In this document: in pieces, positions 47,556-56,622 of the stretch
How positions within the stretch are numbered: position 1 is the first letter of the stretch
Layout: each line of letters starts with the position of its first letter
DNA from: Alkalimonas collagenimarina
Lineage (GTDB): Bacteria > Pseudomonadota > Gammaproteobacteria > Enterobacterales > Alteromonadaceae
NCBI RefSeq assembly: GCF_030717845.1
Contig: NZ_JAUZVZ010000011.1
Location: 1-64,000 of the forward strand
Length of the DNA: 64,000 nt
Direction: 5' to 3'
Notes under the pieces: model-generated
What the model was told of the DNA's origin: nothing
Databases searched by the model: none
What the model saw: the letters and a program-made list of their open reading frames with translations, nothing else
Program-made: the position numbers and the translations under genes

Positions 47556-48731
47556 TTACCCCTCAAGTACTTTGAAGGGTGGTTTTTTGAAAACGTAATC
47601 ACGGAAATCATTAGGGTTTCCGCTCATGCCGGCTTCAGCTGCTTTGGCAATATTATACATCTCCCGTGCAGAAACATAGTGGAGCACATAGTCGTTGCCA
47701 TCGTTGTATTTGTCTTCCAGATAATCATGCAGGAAATGGCGTGGCTCGCCCAGTAAGGTATCCATATCGCCTTCTTGAGCGCCATGAGTATGTACCTTGA
47801 TAAATACCCATTCTGGCCGGCCTTTGACATGGATATTGCTGTTGACCCACTGATCAATTCGGGTTTGCAGTAGCGGCATGGTTTTACGCACGTCACTGTT
47901 TTCAATATGAGGCATGCCGCTTTTTGTGCGCCATTTAAAGTTCAGACCTAACGGGCCTTGCAGTATCATCAAATCGCCGCTGGCCGCTTTGCCAACCTCG
48001 ACTTCGACACCGGTGTCATGTGATTTACATTGGCCATCGCGGCCTGTGGCGTAATAAATTGAGTTGATGGTGCTGGTTTGTGCCGGGCTGGGGGCAGAGG
48101 GCAGCGTCATATCGACATAACAGCCAGTGTCTTTTAATACTTTTAACTCATTATCGACACCGCAGTGCTTGCCACCAGGTAATGAGTTGTCTAGTGCCCA
48201 GTTGCCATGGATGAAAGCATATTGGATCTGGCCCGTTTCCGGGTGAACGGGTAGGGCGCCGTGCTGTTCGTGCAGAACTTTGGCAAAATTAGTCAGGGTT
48301 AAGGTAAGATTTTCAGCGGTATCATTGTCGTGGTGCAGGTGAATTTCAATTTCACCATAGCCTCGTGCTGAAAGATCCGCTAGCTTCGCCAAGTGCTCGT
48401 GCCGGTATTCTTCTTCCGGGTAAAAAAACGTATGCTTTGGGTGGTGGCCATCGGCATCAACATGCTGCTTTGCCATAGCTGGGTAATCGGTGTACCAGCG
48501 ATCTACCCGGGCGCGTTCGCGATCGATATCTTTGTTCTTCCACTGCGGTTCAAAGTGGTCAACAAAACAAAACAGAATGTGTTTAGGGCCATCATGTTTT
48601 GGCTTGGCTGCCATCAATTGTTTGAGGTAACTGCCTAACCACAGGTGCATGTATTTTTTGCGCAAAACGACGTTAAATAACACAGCAGCAACCACCAGCA
48701 AGCCAAGAAAAATCCATAGTATCCATTGCAT
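47556..48731 (-). CDS. Membrane-anchored NodB-fold-like protein of unknown function
   Basis: A 391-residue protein with one N-terminal membrane helix (about 3-23). CFVDHFEPQW near residue 56 and EIHLHHDNDTAENL near 128-141 suggest a NodB-like (beta/alpha)7 barrel with Asp/His metal ligands. FIHGNWALDNS and VFIKVHTHGA add two more histidine sites. Family function is unknown to me. Its start overlaps the GT2 stop by one base. It probably works with the deacetylase next to it. Confidence 0.68.
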   Translation of the reverse strand: MQWILWIFLGLLVVAAVLFNVVLRKKYMHLWLGSYLKQLMAAKPKHDGPKHILFCFVDHFEPQWKNKDIDRERARVDRWYTDYPAMAKQHVDADGHHPKHTFFYPEEEYRHEHLAKLADLSARGYGEIEIHLHHDNDTAENLTLTLTNFAKVLHEQHGALPVHPETGQIQYAFIHGNWALDNSLPGGKHCGVDNELKVLKDTGCYVDMTLPSAPSPAQTSTINSIYYATGRDGQCKSHDTGVEVEVGKAASGDLMILQGPLGLNFKWRTKSGMPHIENSDVRKTMPLLQTRIDQWVNSNIHVKGRPEWVFIKVHTHGAQEGDMDTLLGEPRHFLHDYLEDKYNDGNDYVLHYVSAREMYNIAKAAEAGMSGNPNDFRDYVFKKPPFKVLEG

Positions 48732-49873
48732 TATTTAAACTCTCCATGTCGGGCGGTTCGTTTCCATGCCCCTTGCTGATTACCTTGCAAAAAGCGCAGG
48801 AACCCTTGGCCAAGCGCCATATTCATTGAAACAAAAAAGGTGATGATTGATATCCATGATGCTATGGGTTTGTTCTGTGAGATTTTTCGATGACCAAACC
48901 AGGCAATAGCATAAAACAGCAGCTGACCAACCATAGTAAACTGATATAAGGGGTTCATGATTAAGGCGCTATTGGCGATTAACGCGAGTAGCAGCCAATG
49001 AGGACCAAACCAACGAAGCACTTTATGGGACCAGTAACACCAGCTGAGAATGCCACGGCTTGGCGACAAGGCCCATAAGTTTTGTACAAAAGCGCGGTAA
49101 TTGCCCAGGCCAATACGCACCCGTCGGCCATATTCGTCTTTGAGTGAGGGGGCGACTTCTTCTTTGGCCTTGGCAGCATCATTGTAAACCACATCATAGC
49201 CTTGACGCTTGATGTTCATAACGATGCAAAAATCATCGACTACGGTGCTTTTAGGTAAGGGTTGATACAAGGATCGCTTGATGGCGTAGACGGCACCATT
49301 AGCCCCTAGTAGCGCACCTAATGCGGACTCGCTTTGCTTTAAAAACTGCTCATAACGCCAGTAGAGGCCATCGGAGTTTTGATTGCCAGCATCGGTGTAC
49401 AGATGCAGCTCGCCGCAGACGGCGCCAACGTTGCCATGAAATGTCATGACCAGCTGTCGAACGGTATCGGTTTCAAAGAAGGTATTGGCATCGGTAAACA
49501 CCAGAATATCGGCATCGGATTGTGCGACCAGTTCGTTTAAAACGGTGACTTTACCGCGGTTTTCGGTAAAAACGTAGGCTTGTACCCGAGGATCTGTTTC
49601 GCTCTCAATCAGTTCGCCGGTTTGGTCGTGGCTGCCATCGGAAGCGACCAGAATTCGGTATTGGCCTGAGTAATCTTGTTGCAACAGATTGTGCAACCGC
49701 TCAGCGATACAAGACTCTTCATTGTAAGCGGATAAAATGACATCAACCGATGGCCAGCTTTCTGGTTGTTGTGGCTTGCTCACTTTTGGCGTGACGAAGC
49801 ATTTGAGCAATATCGGGTAAATGAGGTAGGTATACAGCAGCACGCTGACAGAAAACCAGAACAAAACCTCCAT
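48731..49873 (-). CDS. Membrane glycosyltransferase, GT2 family
   Basis: A 380-residue processive-type GT2. VDVILSAYNEESCIAERL opens the catalytic domain. VASDGSHDQT and FTDANTFFE give the nucleotide- and metal-binding aspartates. Two to four hydrophobic segments close the protein (about 285-365), plus one at the N-terminus. It resembles poly-GlcNAc synthase-like enzymes. Its ATG overlaps the stop of the acetyltransferase-like gene by one base. Confidence 0.83.
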   Translation of the reverse strand: MEVLFWFSVSVLLYTYLIYPILLKCFVTPKVSKPQQPESWPSVDVILSAYNEESCIAERLHNLLQQDYSGQYRILVASDGSHDQTGELIESETDPRVQAYVFTENRGKVTVLNELVAQSDADILVFTDANTFFETDTVRQLVMTFHGNVGAVCGELHLYTDAGNQNSDGLYWRYEQFLKQSESALGALLGANGAVYAIKRSLYQPLPKSTVVDDFCIVMNIKRQGYDVVYNDAAKAKEEVAPSLKDEYGRRVRIGLGNYRAFVQNLWALSPSRGILSWCYWSHKVLRWFGPHWLLLALIANSALIMNPLYQFTMVGQLLFYAIAWFGHRKISQNKPIASWISIITFFVSMNMALGQGFLRFLQGNQQGAWKRTARHGEFK

Positions 49874-50394
49874 TAGACGTCGACCCCTGTTTTGATGATT
49901 TTGGCAGGGATACCGACTGCAGTGACATGGTCGGGTAGATCTTTCACGACGACCGCATTGGCACCAATTTTGACGTGATCACCTACCGAGACCCCACCAA
50001 TAATTTTTGCTCCGGCGCCGATAAATACACCATGACCAAGCACAGGGGCTTTTCCTTTTTCATCGCCAATAACCACACCACTTTCAATGACCACATTCAT
50101 GCCACCACGAACTTTCGAGTTAATCACAACCCCATTGGGGTGCATTAAGATTAAGCCGGGGCCAAATTGGCAACCAGCGCCCAGCACGCAGCCATTAAGT
50201 ACTTTATTCAACCAGAGCGTGATAAATGCCAATGGAGATAACCGATAGCGGACCAGTGAAGAGGTAAGACGATATAAAAAATTGGCACTGCTACCATCGC
50301 TAAGAAGGGCGCGCAGGGTAGAAACCTGATAGCCTTGCTCCAGCATAAATTGTTGTTTTTGTTTAATGTCTTGCCAAAAAATCTTTATCATCAA
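49873..50394 (-). CDS. Serine O-acetyltransferase-like hexapeptide protein
   Basis: A 173-residue left-handed beta-helix acetyltransferase of the CysE-like group found in exosortase A loci. Hexapeptide turns run from about 70 to 160, with IGDEKGKAPVLGHGVFIGAGAKI. CysE of the canonical cysteine route is longer and has a distinct N-terminal domain. Here a glycan or a nucleotide-sugar acceptor is more likely. It overlaps the GT4 gene by four bases and the GT2 gene by one. Confidence 0.78.
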   Translation of the reverse strand: MMIKIFWQDIKQKQQFMLEQGYQVSTLRALLSDGSSANFLYRLTSSLVRYRLSPLAFITLWLNKVLNGCVLGAGCQFGPGLILMHPNGVVINSKVRGGMNVVIESGVVIGDEKGKAPVLGHGVFIGAGAKIIGGVSVGDHVKIGANAVVVKDLPDHVTAVGIPAKIIKTGVDV

Positions 50395-51506
50395 AGTCGG
50401 GCCAGGAAGTTCTTAATATTCTGTTGCCAGTTAAAACGAGCTGCATGCTGAACAATAGCACTTTTTTGCCATGGTTTGGCAAGTGCTGTTGAAATTGCTT
50501 CAGCCAGTGCATTGCTGTTTTTCGCATCGACCAGAATACCGGTTTCGTTGGTGACAACTTCAGGGATCCCGCCGACACGAGTAGCCACTACAGGTACACC
50601 ACAAGCACATGCTTCAAGCAACACGTTGGGCACACCTTCCCGGTAGCTCGGTAATACCACCACTGCTGCCTGGCGAATATGTTCAGCTACGTCGGTTAGT
50701 GGCAAAGCACCATGCAAGTGAATGCGCTCAGATAACCCCGCTGCGGTGGCTTTTCTTTGTAGTTCTGCCATAGCAGGCCCCTGACCAACAAAGTGCAATG
50801 AAGCCGGGGTGGTTTCAGCGATCGCTATAAATGCATCGATCAACTCAAACACGCCTTTGGTTTCCAGTAAATTGCCGACAAATAGCAGGCGTTCGCTACT
50901 CGTTGTTTGTGCTTCCGGATAAAAAATAGCTGAGTTGACGCCATTGTAGTTGGTATACACCTGAGTGGATGGAATGCCTAGCTCGATTACTTTCGTAGCC
51001 AAAGCCTGACTGGCGCAGAAAATAGTTTTGGCTTCTTTCAGCCAGCGAGCCATAATTTTTCGGCGTTTGGGATAAAGCGTATGTTCATTGATATCTGTAC
51101 CATGGGTTTTAACCAGTACTTCAACAGGCTTGTTTTTCGCATACATTAAACAAGCAATAGCATCTGGGAAAGCCCACGACGCAATAATATGGCTGGGTGG
51201 TGATTGCTCAATCCACTTTTTGCTACGTGCAATGGCAAACCGTTGAAACCATGGGGTTAACGAGCGGCCAAAACCGGGTAACTGAAAGTAGGGGACATAG
51301 CAGAGTTGCTGTGTTGCCTGACTGCTCTTGCTGTAGTCTTTTTTGTGCTGAAGCCATTCGCGCCAGGGAACCAATACCATAATGCGAAGTGAGACGTGTT
51401 CTGCCAGCAAATCAAACTGTTGTTTGTTAAAACTTGCACGATGTGGAGCCCAGGGCAGTGGGTATAGATTAGTGATAGCCAGCAAAGATGCTTGTTTAGC
51501 TGCCAC
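50391..51506 (-). CDS. Glycosyltransferase, GT4 family
   Basis: A 371-residue GT-B enzyme. The N-terminal region has NLYPLPWAPHRASFNKQQF. LLFVGNLLETKGVFELI and the E-x7-E motif in PSYREGVPNVLLEACACG mark the donor-binding half. It is one of two adjacent GT4 enzymes in the minus-strand operon and overlaps the start-proximal one by 11 bases. Confidence 0.86.
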   Translation of the reverse strand: MAAKQASLLAITNLYPLPWAPHRASFNKQQFDLLAEHVSLRIMVLVPWREWLQHKKDYSKSSQATQQLCYVPYFQLPGFGRSLTPWFQRFAIARSKKWIEQSPPSHIIASWAFPDAIACLMYAKNKPVEVLVKTHGTDINEHTLYPKRRKIMARWLKEAKTIFCASQALATKVIELGIPSTQVYTNYNGVNSAIFYPEAQTTSSERLLFVGNLLETKGVFELIDAFIAIAETTPASLHFVGQGPAMAELQRKATAAGLSERIHLHGALPLTDVAEHIRQAAVVVLPSYREGVPNVLLEACACGVPVVATRVGGIPEVVTNETGILVDAKNSNALAEAISTALAKPWQKSAIVQHAARFNWQQNIKNFLARL

Positions 51507-52704
51507 TGATCAGTCTCCGGTACACAGGCAAATAGTTACCAGCTGTGGTGAGCCAGTTGCGTTCATGCCGGACAAACTCTAAACCATTGTCAATGATATG
51601 TGCGAACAAGTCCGCTTGGTCTATGTAGGTCAATACCGATTCCGCCAGCGCTTCGGCTGAATCTGGCTGAAATAGCAGGCCGGTTTTCTCATGCTGGATG
51701 AGTTCGCGGTGACCACCGATATCGGATGCAAACACGACTTTGCCCTGCGCCATCGCTTCCAGAGGCTTTAATGGGGTGACTAACTCGGTTAAGCGAATAC
51801 TTTGGCGTGGAAAAATCAATGCATCAGCCAAGCTATAGTAGCGGCTGACTTCTTCAAAGGGCACTCGATCAACGAAGGTGATGTGCTCAGTGAGTTGTCG
51901 TTGTTCGGCTTGTTGTTTTAAGGCGCTTTGTTCATTACCACCGCCTACCAATAGCAAGTGAATATCAGGCCGGCTTTTAGCAATGATGGTCATGGCATCG
52001 ATAGCGATGGCTAGCCCTTCGTACTTAAAGTAGGAACCAACAAAGGCAATGACTTTTTTACCGGTCAGGCCAAGTTGCTGTTGCAACGACTTATCAGGTG
52101 AGGTGAGTTGCTGGAATCGAGCGGTATCTACCGCATTTGGGGTGACAAATACTTTATCTGGCGAGATACCGCGCTTCAGTAGATCCTGCCTCAACCCTTC
52201 ACAAATACAGCTGATAGCGTCTGCTTTATCAAAAGCCATCTGTTCAACGCGCTTGATTAGTCGATACTTAAAGCTGCCTTCTTTCGTTTTTCCAGTATCA
52301 ACAGCAGCATCCTCCCACAACGCACGCACTTCATACGTAACCGGAATATTGTATTTTTTCCCGACTTTCGCGGCTGCCAATGCATTAAACATGGGCGAGT
52401 GGGTTTGAATAAGGTCTGGTTTTTCCTGTTTCACAATGGCTTCAATACGTTGTGCAAGATGATTGATGTGATGCAGGTAGTTAAGGAATGGAATAGATTG
52501 CAGTAGAGAACCAGACTGTGGGGTTCGCAAGTACGTCACCCCATCGACATCTTCACTAAGTGCTTTAAAGTCCTGGTAGCGTTGACTGGTCAACTGAACC
52601 GTTTCAATTCCTAACTGACGTTGATGACGGATGATGGCATCTGAACGAAGGGAGTACCCACTAATATTTGGACGTGAGTACTCCAGAATATGTAATACTT
52701 TCAA
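51496..52704 (-). CDS. Exosortase A-associated glycosyltransferase, GT4 family
   Basis: A 402-residue GT-B enzyme. MKVLHILEYSRPNISGYSLR at the N-terminus and TYEVRALWEDAAVD match the family usually annotated as PEP-CTERM/exosortase A-associated glycosyltransferase. IFPRQSIRLTELVTPLKPLEAMA carries the sugar-binding motif. The start is TTG, 23 bases after the stop of the initiating transferase. No ATG or GTG fits the conserved N-terminus. Confidence 0.88.
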   Translation of the reverse strand: MKVLHILEYSRPNISGYSLRSDAIIRHQRQLGIETVQLTSQRYQDFKALSEDVDGVTYLRTPQSGSLLQSIPFLNYLHHINHLAQRIEAIVKQEKPDLIQTHSPMFNALAAAKVGKKYNIPVTYEVRALWEDAAVDTGKTKEGSFKYRLIKRVEQMAFDKADAISCICEGLRQDLLKRGISPDKVFVTPNAVDTARFQQLTSPDKSLQQQLGLTGKKVIAFVGSYFKYEGLAIAIDAMTIIAKSRPDIHLLLVGGGNEQSALKQQAEQRQLTEHITFVDRVPFEEVSRYYSLADALIFPRQSIRLTELVTPLKPLEAMAQGKVVFASDIGGHRELIQHEKTGLLFQPDSAEALAESVLTYIDQADLFAHIIDNGLEFVRHERNWLTTAGNYLPVYRRLISGS

Positions 52705-52727
52705 AGATAAAGCCCTGCTTATTGTTA

Positions 52728-54137
52728 TTATCGGCCTTTACCGAAGAGGACGATTTCTACGGTACGGATCAAGATGACTAAATCCAGCAACAGACTGCGA
52801 TGCTTGATGTAGTACAAATCAAACTTTAGCTTTTCCATCGAGTCTTCTGTGGTGGCACCGTAAGGGTACTTCAACTGAGCCCAACCAGTTAAACCTGGTT
52901 TCACGTTATGACGCTGGCTGTAATAAGGAATATCTTTTTCCAGTTCACAGACAAACTCTGGCCGCTCTGGACGTGGCCCTACAAAGCCCATCTCGCCACG
53001 CAGTACATTCAGCAACTGAGGCAACTCATCAATACGGTACTTACGAATAATGCGACCTACCCGGGTCACTCGCATATCATCTTTGGTTGCCCACTGAGCG
53101 CCATTGGCTTCAGCATTAGGGCCCATGCTACGGAATTTAATGATATGGAATGGTTTACCATCAATGCCTACCCGTACTTGCTTATAAAATATCGAGGCAC
53201 CGGTTTTACGACCATCTTCCAGATAAATCAGTAAGGCGGTGACCAACATAATTGGCCATGCCAGTGCCATCACAAAAATGGCTAGAACGACATTTAAACG
53301 GTAGTCCAGGCTGGATTTAAACCATTTTTTTGCTTCAAACCCATCGGAGTAAATCACCCAGCTTGGATAAATAAGGTTAACGGCAATCTGACCGGTCTCC
53401 TGCTCAATGAAGTCGAGAATTTCGACCACATCAATGCCACGCGTTTTGCATTTGAATAAGTGTTCAACCGGCAGCATGTTGCGACGTTCATCACAGGCAA
53501 TGACCAATTGGTCAACGGCATGCTCCATCACATATTGGAACAAGTCTTCCTGAACATTTAAATCGATAATCTTGTCGTTATCCAGTGCATCTTCCTTATC
53601 ACCATCAATACGAACAAAACCTAAAATTTCAAAATTACGACGATCAACGGTACGACGCATACGCTTCTCAATAATAGAGGCACGTTCGCCTGAACCAAGA
53701 ATTAAAACACGGCGGCGACTGATACGGGTAATATCGTGGTAGTGAAAGAAAGCCCGGAATGAGGTAATTAAAGCCGCGGAAATAGCACACGACCACAGCA
53801 TGTACCAGGCACCAATACTGATGGATGCGAAAATATTGAATACAATGACTTCAAGCAAGAAGGCGCTAAACAGTAAGGTAATGACCACACGTTTAACAAT
53901 ACCTTTGCGGGTTTCGCGAAGTTGCTGGTCGTACAAACCAACGGATAAAGCCGATAACATAACTGCAGCCGCAAAAATGACCGCATTTAGTACACGAACG
54001 TCAAAAGGTATTGGAGTAATAAAGTGACTAAATAAATAGCTGGCAATGAAACTGGAGACTATAAGTAAAGCCAATTCACCTACCACAAACAGATGATCAG
54101 CCAGTGAGTTTTTTCCGTAACCGGTACCCTTGTTCAT
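52728..54137 (-). CDS. Exosortase A-associated initiating sugar transferase (EpsB type)
   Basis: A 469-residue polyprenyl-phosphate sugar-1-phosphate transferase. Four membrane helices (about 13-125), a CoA-binding-like nucleotide domain with RRVLILGSGERASI near 143, a further membrane helix (about 280-305) and the C-terminal catalytic domain are in order. KQVRVGIDGKPFHIIKFRSM and RKYRIDELPQLLNVLRGEMG are canonical. It starts EPS repeat-unit assembly on undecaprenyl phosphate. It heads the minus-strand operon and is divergent from the export lipoprotein gene. Confidence 0.93.
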   Translation of the reverse strand: MNKGTGYGKNSLADHLFVVGELALLIVSSFIASYLFSHFITPIPFDVRVLNAVIFAAAVMLSALSVGLYDQQLRETRKGIVKRVVITLLFSAFLLEVIVFNIFASISIGAWYMLWSCAISAALITSFRAFFHYHDITRISRRRVLILGSGERASIIEKRMRRTVDRRNFEILGFVRIDGDKEDALDNDKIIDLNVQEDLFQYVMEHAVDQLVIACDERRNMLPVEHLFKCKTRGIDVVEILDFIEQETGQIAVNLIYPSWVIYSDGFEAKKWFKSSLDYRLNVVLAIFVMALAWPIMLVTALLIYLEDGRKTGASIFYKQVRVGIDGKPFHIIKFRSMGPNAEANGAQWATKDDMRVTRVGRIIRKYRIDELPQLLNVLRGEMGFVGPRPERPEFVCELEKDIPYYSQRHNVKPGLTGWAQLKYPYGATTEDSMEKLKFDLYYIKHRSLLLDLVILIRTVEIVLFGKGR

Positions 54138-54285
54138 AACTTTCGTCCTTGTGCATCCTTTGCAATTACAACAGAACCTGGCAAGGTTTGACTGCAGGCT
54201 TTAAAATCTAGCCGAATAAGTATACTATTTCCAGCGCCAAACGGAAATAAATTTTTTATTTCATGCATCACAGGCGAAAAAAATA

Positions 54286-54301
54286 CGTTATAGTAATAAC
54301 G
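54286..54301. promoter_or_regulatory. Short inverted repeat in the divergent EPS promoter region
   Basis: CGTTAT and ATAACG surround a four-base centre, with a possible -10 hexamer TATAGT inside. It lies 28 bases before the export lipoprotein start. It could be an operator for the divergent EPS operons. This is structural evidence only. Confidence 0.3.
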
Positions 54302-54329
54302 CTTGGTTAGGGAAAAAAGGACCAAATCT

Positions 54330-54968
54330 ATGATAGTACAACGAATACAAGGAATTCGCGGTGTGTTGTTGACCGCTATGATGCTGTTACTTGCTGCCTG
54401 TGGTAGTACAAGTAGCTTACCTTCTGCAACGGTTCAGGACTCATTGACCACCTCGGTCGATAATTATCAGTACCTGGTTGGACCTGGTGATAACCTGAAT
54501 ATCTTCGTCTGGCGTAACCCTGAACTATCTGGTTCATTTTTGGTGCGTCCCGATGGCATGATTTCTACCTCGCTGGTAGAAGACATCTCTGTTAGTGGGA
54601 AAACGCCTACTCAGGTTGCTCGCGATATGGAGCAGGTGTTGGGTCAGTTTATTCGTGATCCAATTGTCACGGTGTCAGTATCTGGCTTTGTGGGACCATT
54701 CAGTGAGCAGGTACGTGTCATTGGTGCTGCCGCCAACCCGCAAGCTGTGAGTTACCGTCAATACATGACTTTACTGGATTTAATGATCCAAGTGGGTGGC
54801 TTGACGGACTTTGCCAGTGGCAATCGGGCCCAGTTGGTGCGCACAGTGGATGGCCGCCAAATCAGTTACCGTGTCCGTTTGGATGATCTCATTCGCGATG
54901 GTGATATCCGAGCCAATGTAGATGTTTTACCCGGTGACATTGTCATTATTCCAGAAGCCTGGTTTTAA
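54330..54968 (+). CDS. Exosortase A-associated EPS export lipoprotein (Wza/EpsA type)
   Basis: A 212-residue lipoprotein with lipobox LAAC (Cys24). The poly-export domain starts at YLVGPGDNLNIFVWRNPELSG and a soluble-ligand-binding beta-grasp follows. It should form the periplasmic and outer-membrane exit route for the polymer. It is shorter than Wza and of the usual length for exosortase loci. ATG 54330 is preceded by AAGGA at eight bases. It is the first gene of the plus-strand export operon. Confidence 0.92.
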   Translation: MIVQRIQGIRGVLLTAMMLLLAACGSTSSLPSATVQDSLTTSVDNYQYLVGPGDNLNIFVWRNPELSGSFLVRPDGMISTSLVEDISVSGKTPTQVARDMEQVLGQFIRDPIVTVSVSGFVGPFSEQVRVIGAAANPQAVSYRQYMTLLDLMIQVGGLTDFASGNRAQLVRTVDGRQISYRVRLDDLIRDGDIRANVDVLPGDIVIIPEAWF

Positions 54969-55038
54969 TCCAGGCTTTTCGTATGCACACCTTTCGTATA
55001 CAAAATAGTATCGTAACACCCAATGCAGGGAGCAGTAC

Positions 55039-56622
55039 ATGAAGGAGCTGAATCTAGCGATTGAGCAAATAATGATCCAATTGCATGGCATATGGATCCG
55101 CCGCCGTTACATCATCATCACCGCTTGGTTATTGTGCCCAATTGGTTGGTATTATGTGTATACCATGCCACCGACCTATCAGGCCGAAGCAAGAGTTTAT
55201 TTTGATACCCAAACCATCCTCGAACCTTTGTTGCGTGGCTTGACGGTATCTACCAATTCACAACAGCAGGTGCAAGCCCTGGCTCGCACAGTGCTGACCC
55301 GACCTAATTTGGAAAAAGTGGCCCGGCAGGCTGATTTGGATCGCAACGCACCAACCCCAGCTGAGTTTGAACGTATCATTGACGGCTTAGAGCGTCAGTT
55401 ACGATTGAACCTTGGGGGCACTGGCCGCAACACGACCAATATCTATACGCTAACCTACAATAACAGTGACCCTCGTACTGCACTTCGTGTTGTGCAAGAA
55501 ATGATGAATGTGTTTATTGAAAGTCGTTTGGGCACTAGCCGGGCCGACCAGCAATCAGCTGAACGTTTTTTAAACACTCAAATCGCTGATTATGAGCGTC
55601 GACTACTTGCTGCTGAGCGTAAACGTTCCGAGTTTCGTCGCAATCAGATGAATGTTCTGTCTGGGGGGGAAGCCAGCTACTATGGGCGCATTAATACGCA
55701 AGAAGCATTGTTAGCGCAAACGCAGTTGGAAATTCAGGAGTTAGATATTCGCCGACAAGGCTTGCAGCGTGAGCTGGAAAATTTAACCTCGATGAGTCGT
55801 GAAGGGCGTCAGCCTGCGACCCAGTTCGACAGCCGTATCAGTGAAAACAAAACCCGGCTGGATGATTTGCTGATGCGTTACACCGAAAATCACCCTGATG
55901 TGGTGGAAGTGTCTCGCTTAATTGAACGTTTAGAAACTCAACGCGACGATGAGCTGGACATGTTGCGTCAATTGGGTTCATCCGGTGATAACAGTGCTTT
56001 AATGCAAAGTAGCTTGTATGAGAATTTGGTCACAGCAATCTCGCAGCTGGAAGGTGAAATTGCTTCGCGTGAATTGCGCGTAGGTTCGATACAAGACAGC
56101 ATTGAGCATCTGCGTAGCCGTTTGCATTTGATCCCTGAAATTGAAGCGGAATATGCGGCATTAAATCGTGATTATGAAATCAATAAAGCCAATTATGAGG
56201 CTTTACTGTCGCGCCGCGAAGCAGCTGATATGTCGCGTCGGGTCAATGCATCGGAGTCTGAGTTGCAGTTCCGGGTGATTGACCCGCCAAGGGTGCCAAT
56301 GCAACCATCAGGCCCGAATCGTATTTTGTTCTATACGGCGGTTCTGTTCATTGGTGTTGGTGCTGGGGTTGGCATGGCACTATTACGCAATTTGATTTCA
56401 CCGGTGCTAACGAACTCGTTGCAACTGCGCAGTATTTCAAATTATCCGGTTTTTGGCGTGGTATCGCATACCAATAAAGGGGCGATCATTCGTCAGGTAC
56501 GACTGCACTTTCTATACTTTGTGCTGCTTAGTGGTTTATTGGTAACGGCTTACATTGGGCTGGTGGGTAATGAAGTCTTGGTAGGCAAGCCTGCTGAAAT
56601 GCTGTCGAGGGTCTTGCAATGA
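55039..56622 (+). CDS. Exosortase A-associated chain-length determinant (Wzz/PCP type)
   Basis: A 527-residue polysaccharide co-polymerase. One membrane helix lies near 24-44 and others at about 433-455 and 490-510. The periplasmic region is long and coiled-coil rich (about 185-390). The Pro/Gly-rich block before the second helix (PPRVPMQPSGPNRILFYT) is diagnostic. The tyrosine kinase is encoded separately and overlaps by four bases (ATGA). A G7 tract at 55663-55669 encodes Gly-Gly. Confidence 0.92.
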   Translation: MKELNLAIEQIMIQLHGIWIRRRYIIITAWLLCPIGWYYVYTMPPTYQAEARVYFDTQTILEPLLRGLTVSTNSQQQVQALARTVLTRPNLEKVARQADLDRNAPTPAEFERIIDGLERQLRLNLGGTGRNTTNIYTLTYNNSDPRTALRVVQEMMNVFIESRLGTSRADQQSAERFLNTQIADYERRLLAAERKRSEFRRNQMNVLSGGEASYYGRINTQEALLAQTQLEIQELDIRRQGLQRELENLTSMSREGRQPATQFDSRISENKTRLDDLLMRYTENHPDVVEVSRLIERLETQRDDELDMLRQLGSSGDNSALMQSSLYENLVTAISQLEGEIASRELRVGSIQDSIEHLRSRLHLIPEIEAEYAALNRDYEINKANYEALLSRREAADMSRRVNASESELQFRVIDPPRVPMQPSGPNRILFYTAVLFIGVGAGVGMALLRNLISPVLTNSLQLRSISNYPVFGVVSHTNKGAIIRQVRLHFLYFVLLSGLLVTAYIGLVGNEVLVGKPAEMLSRVLQ

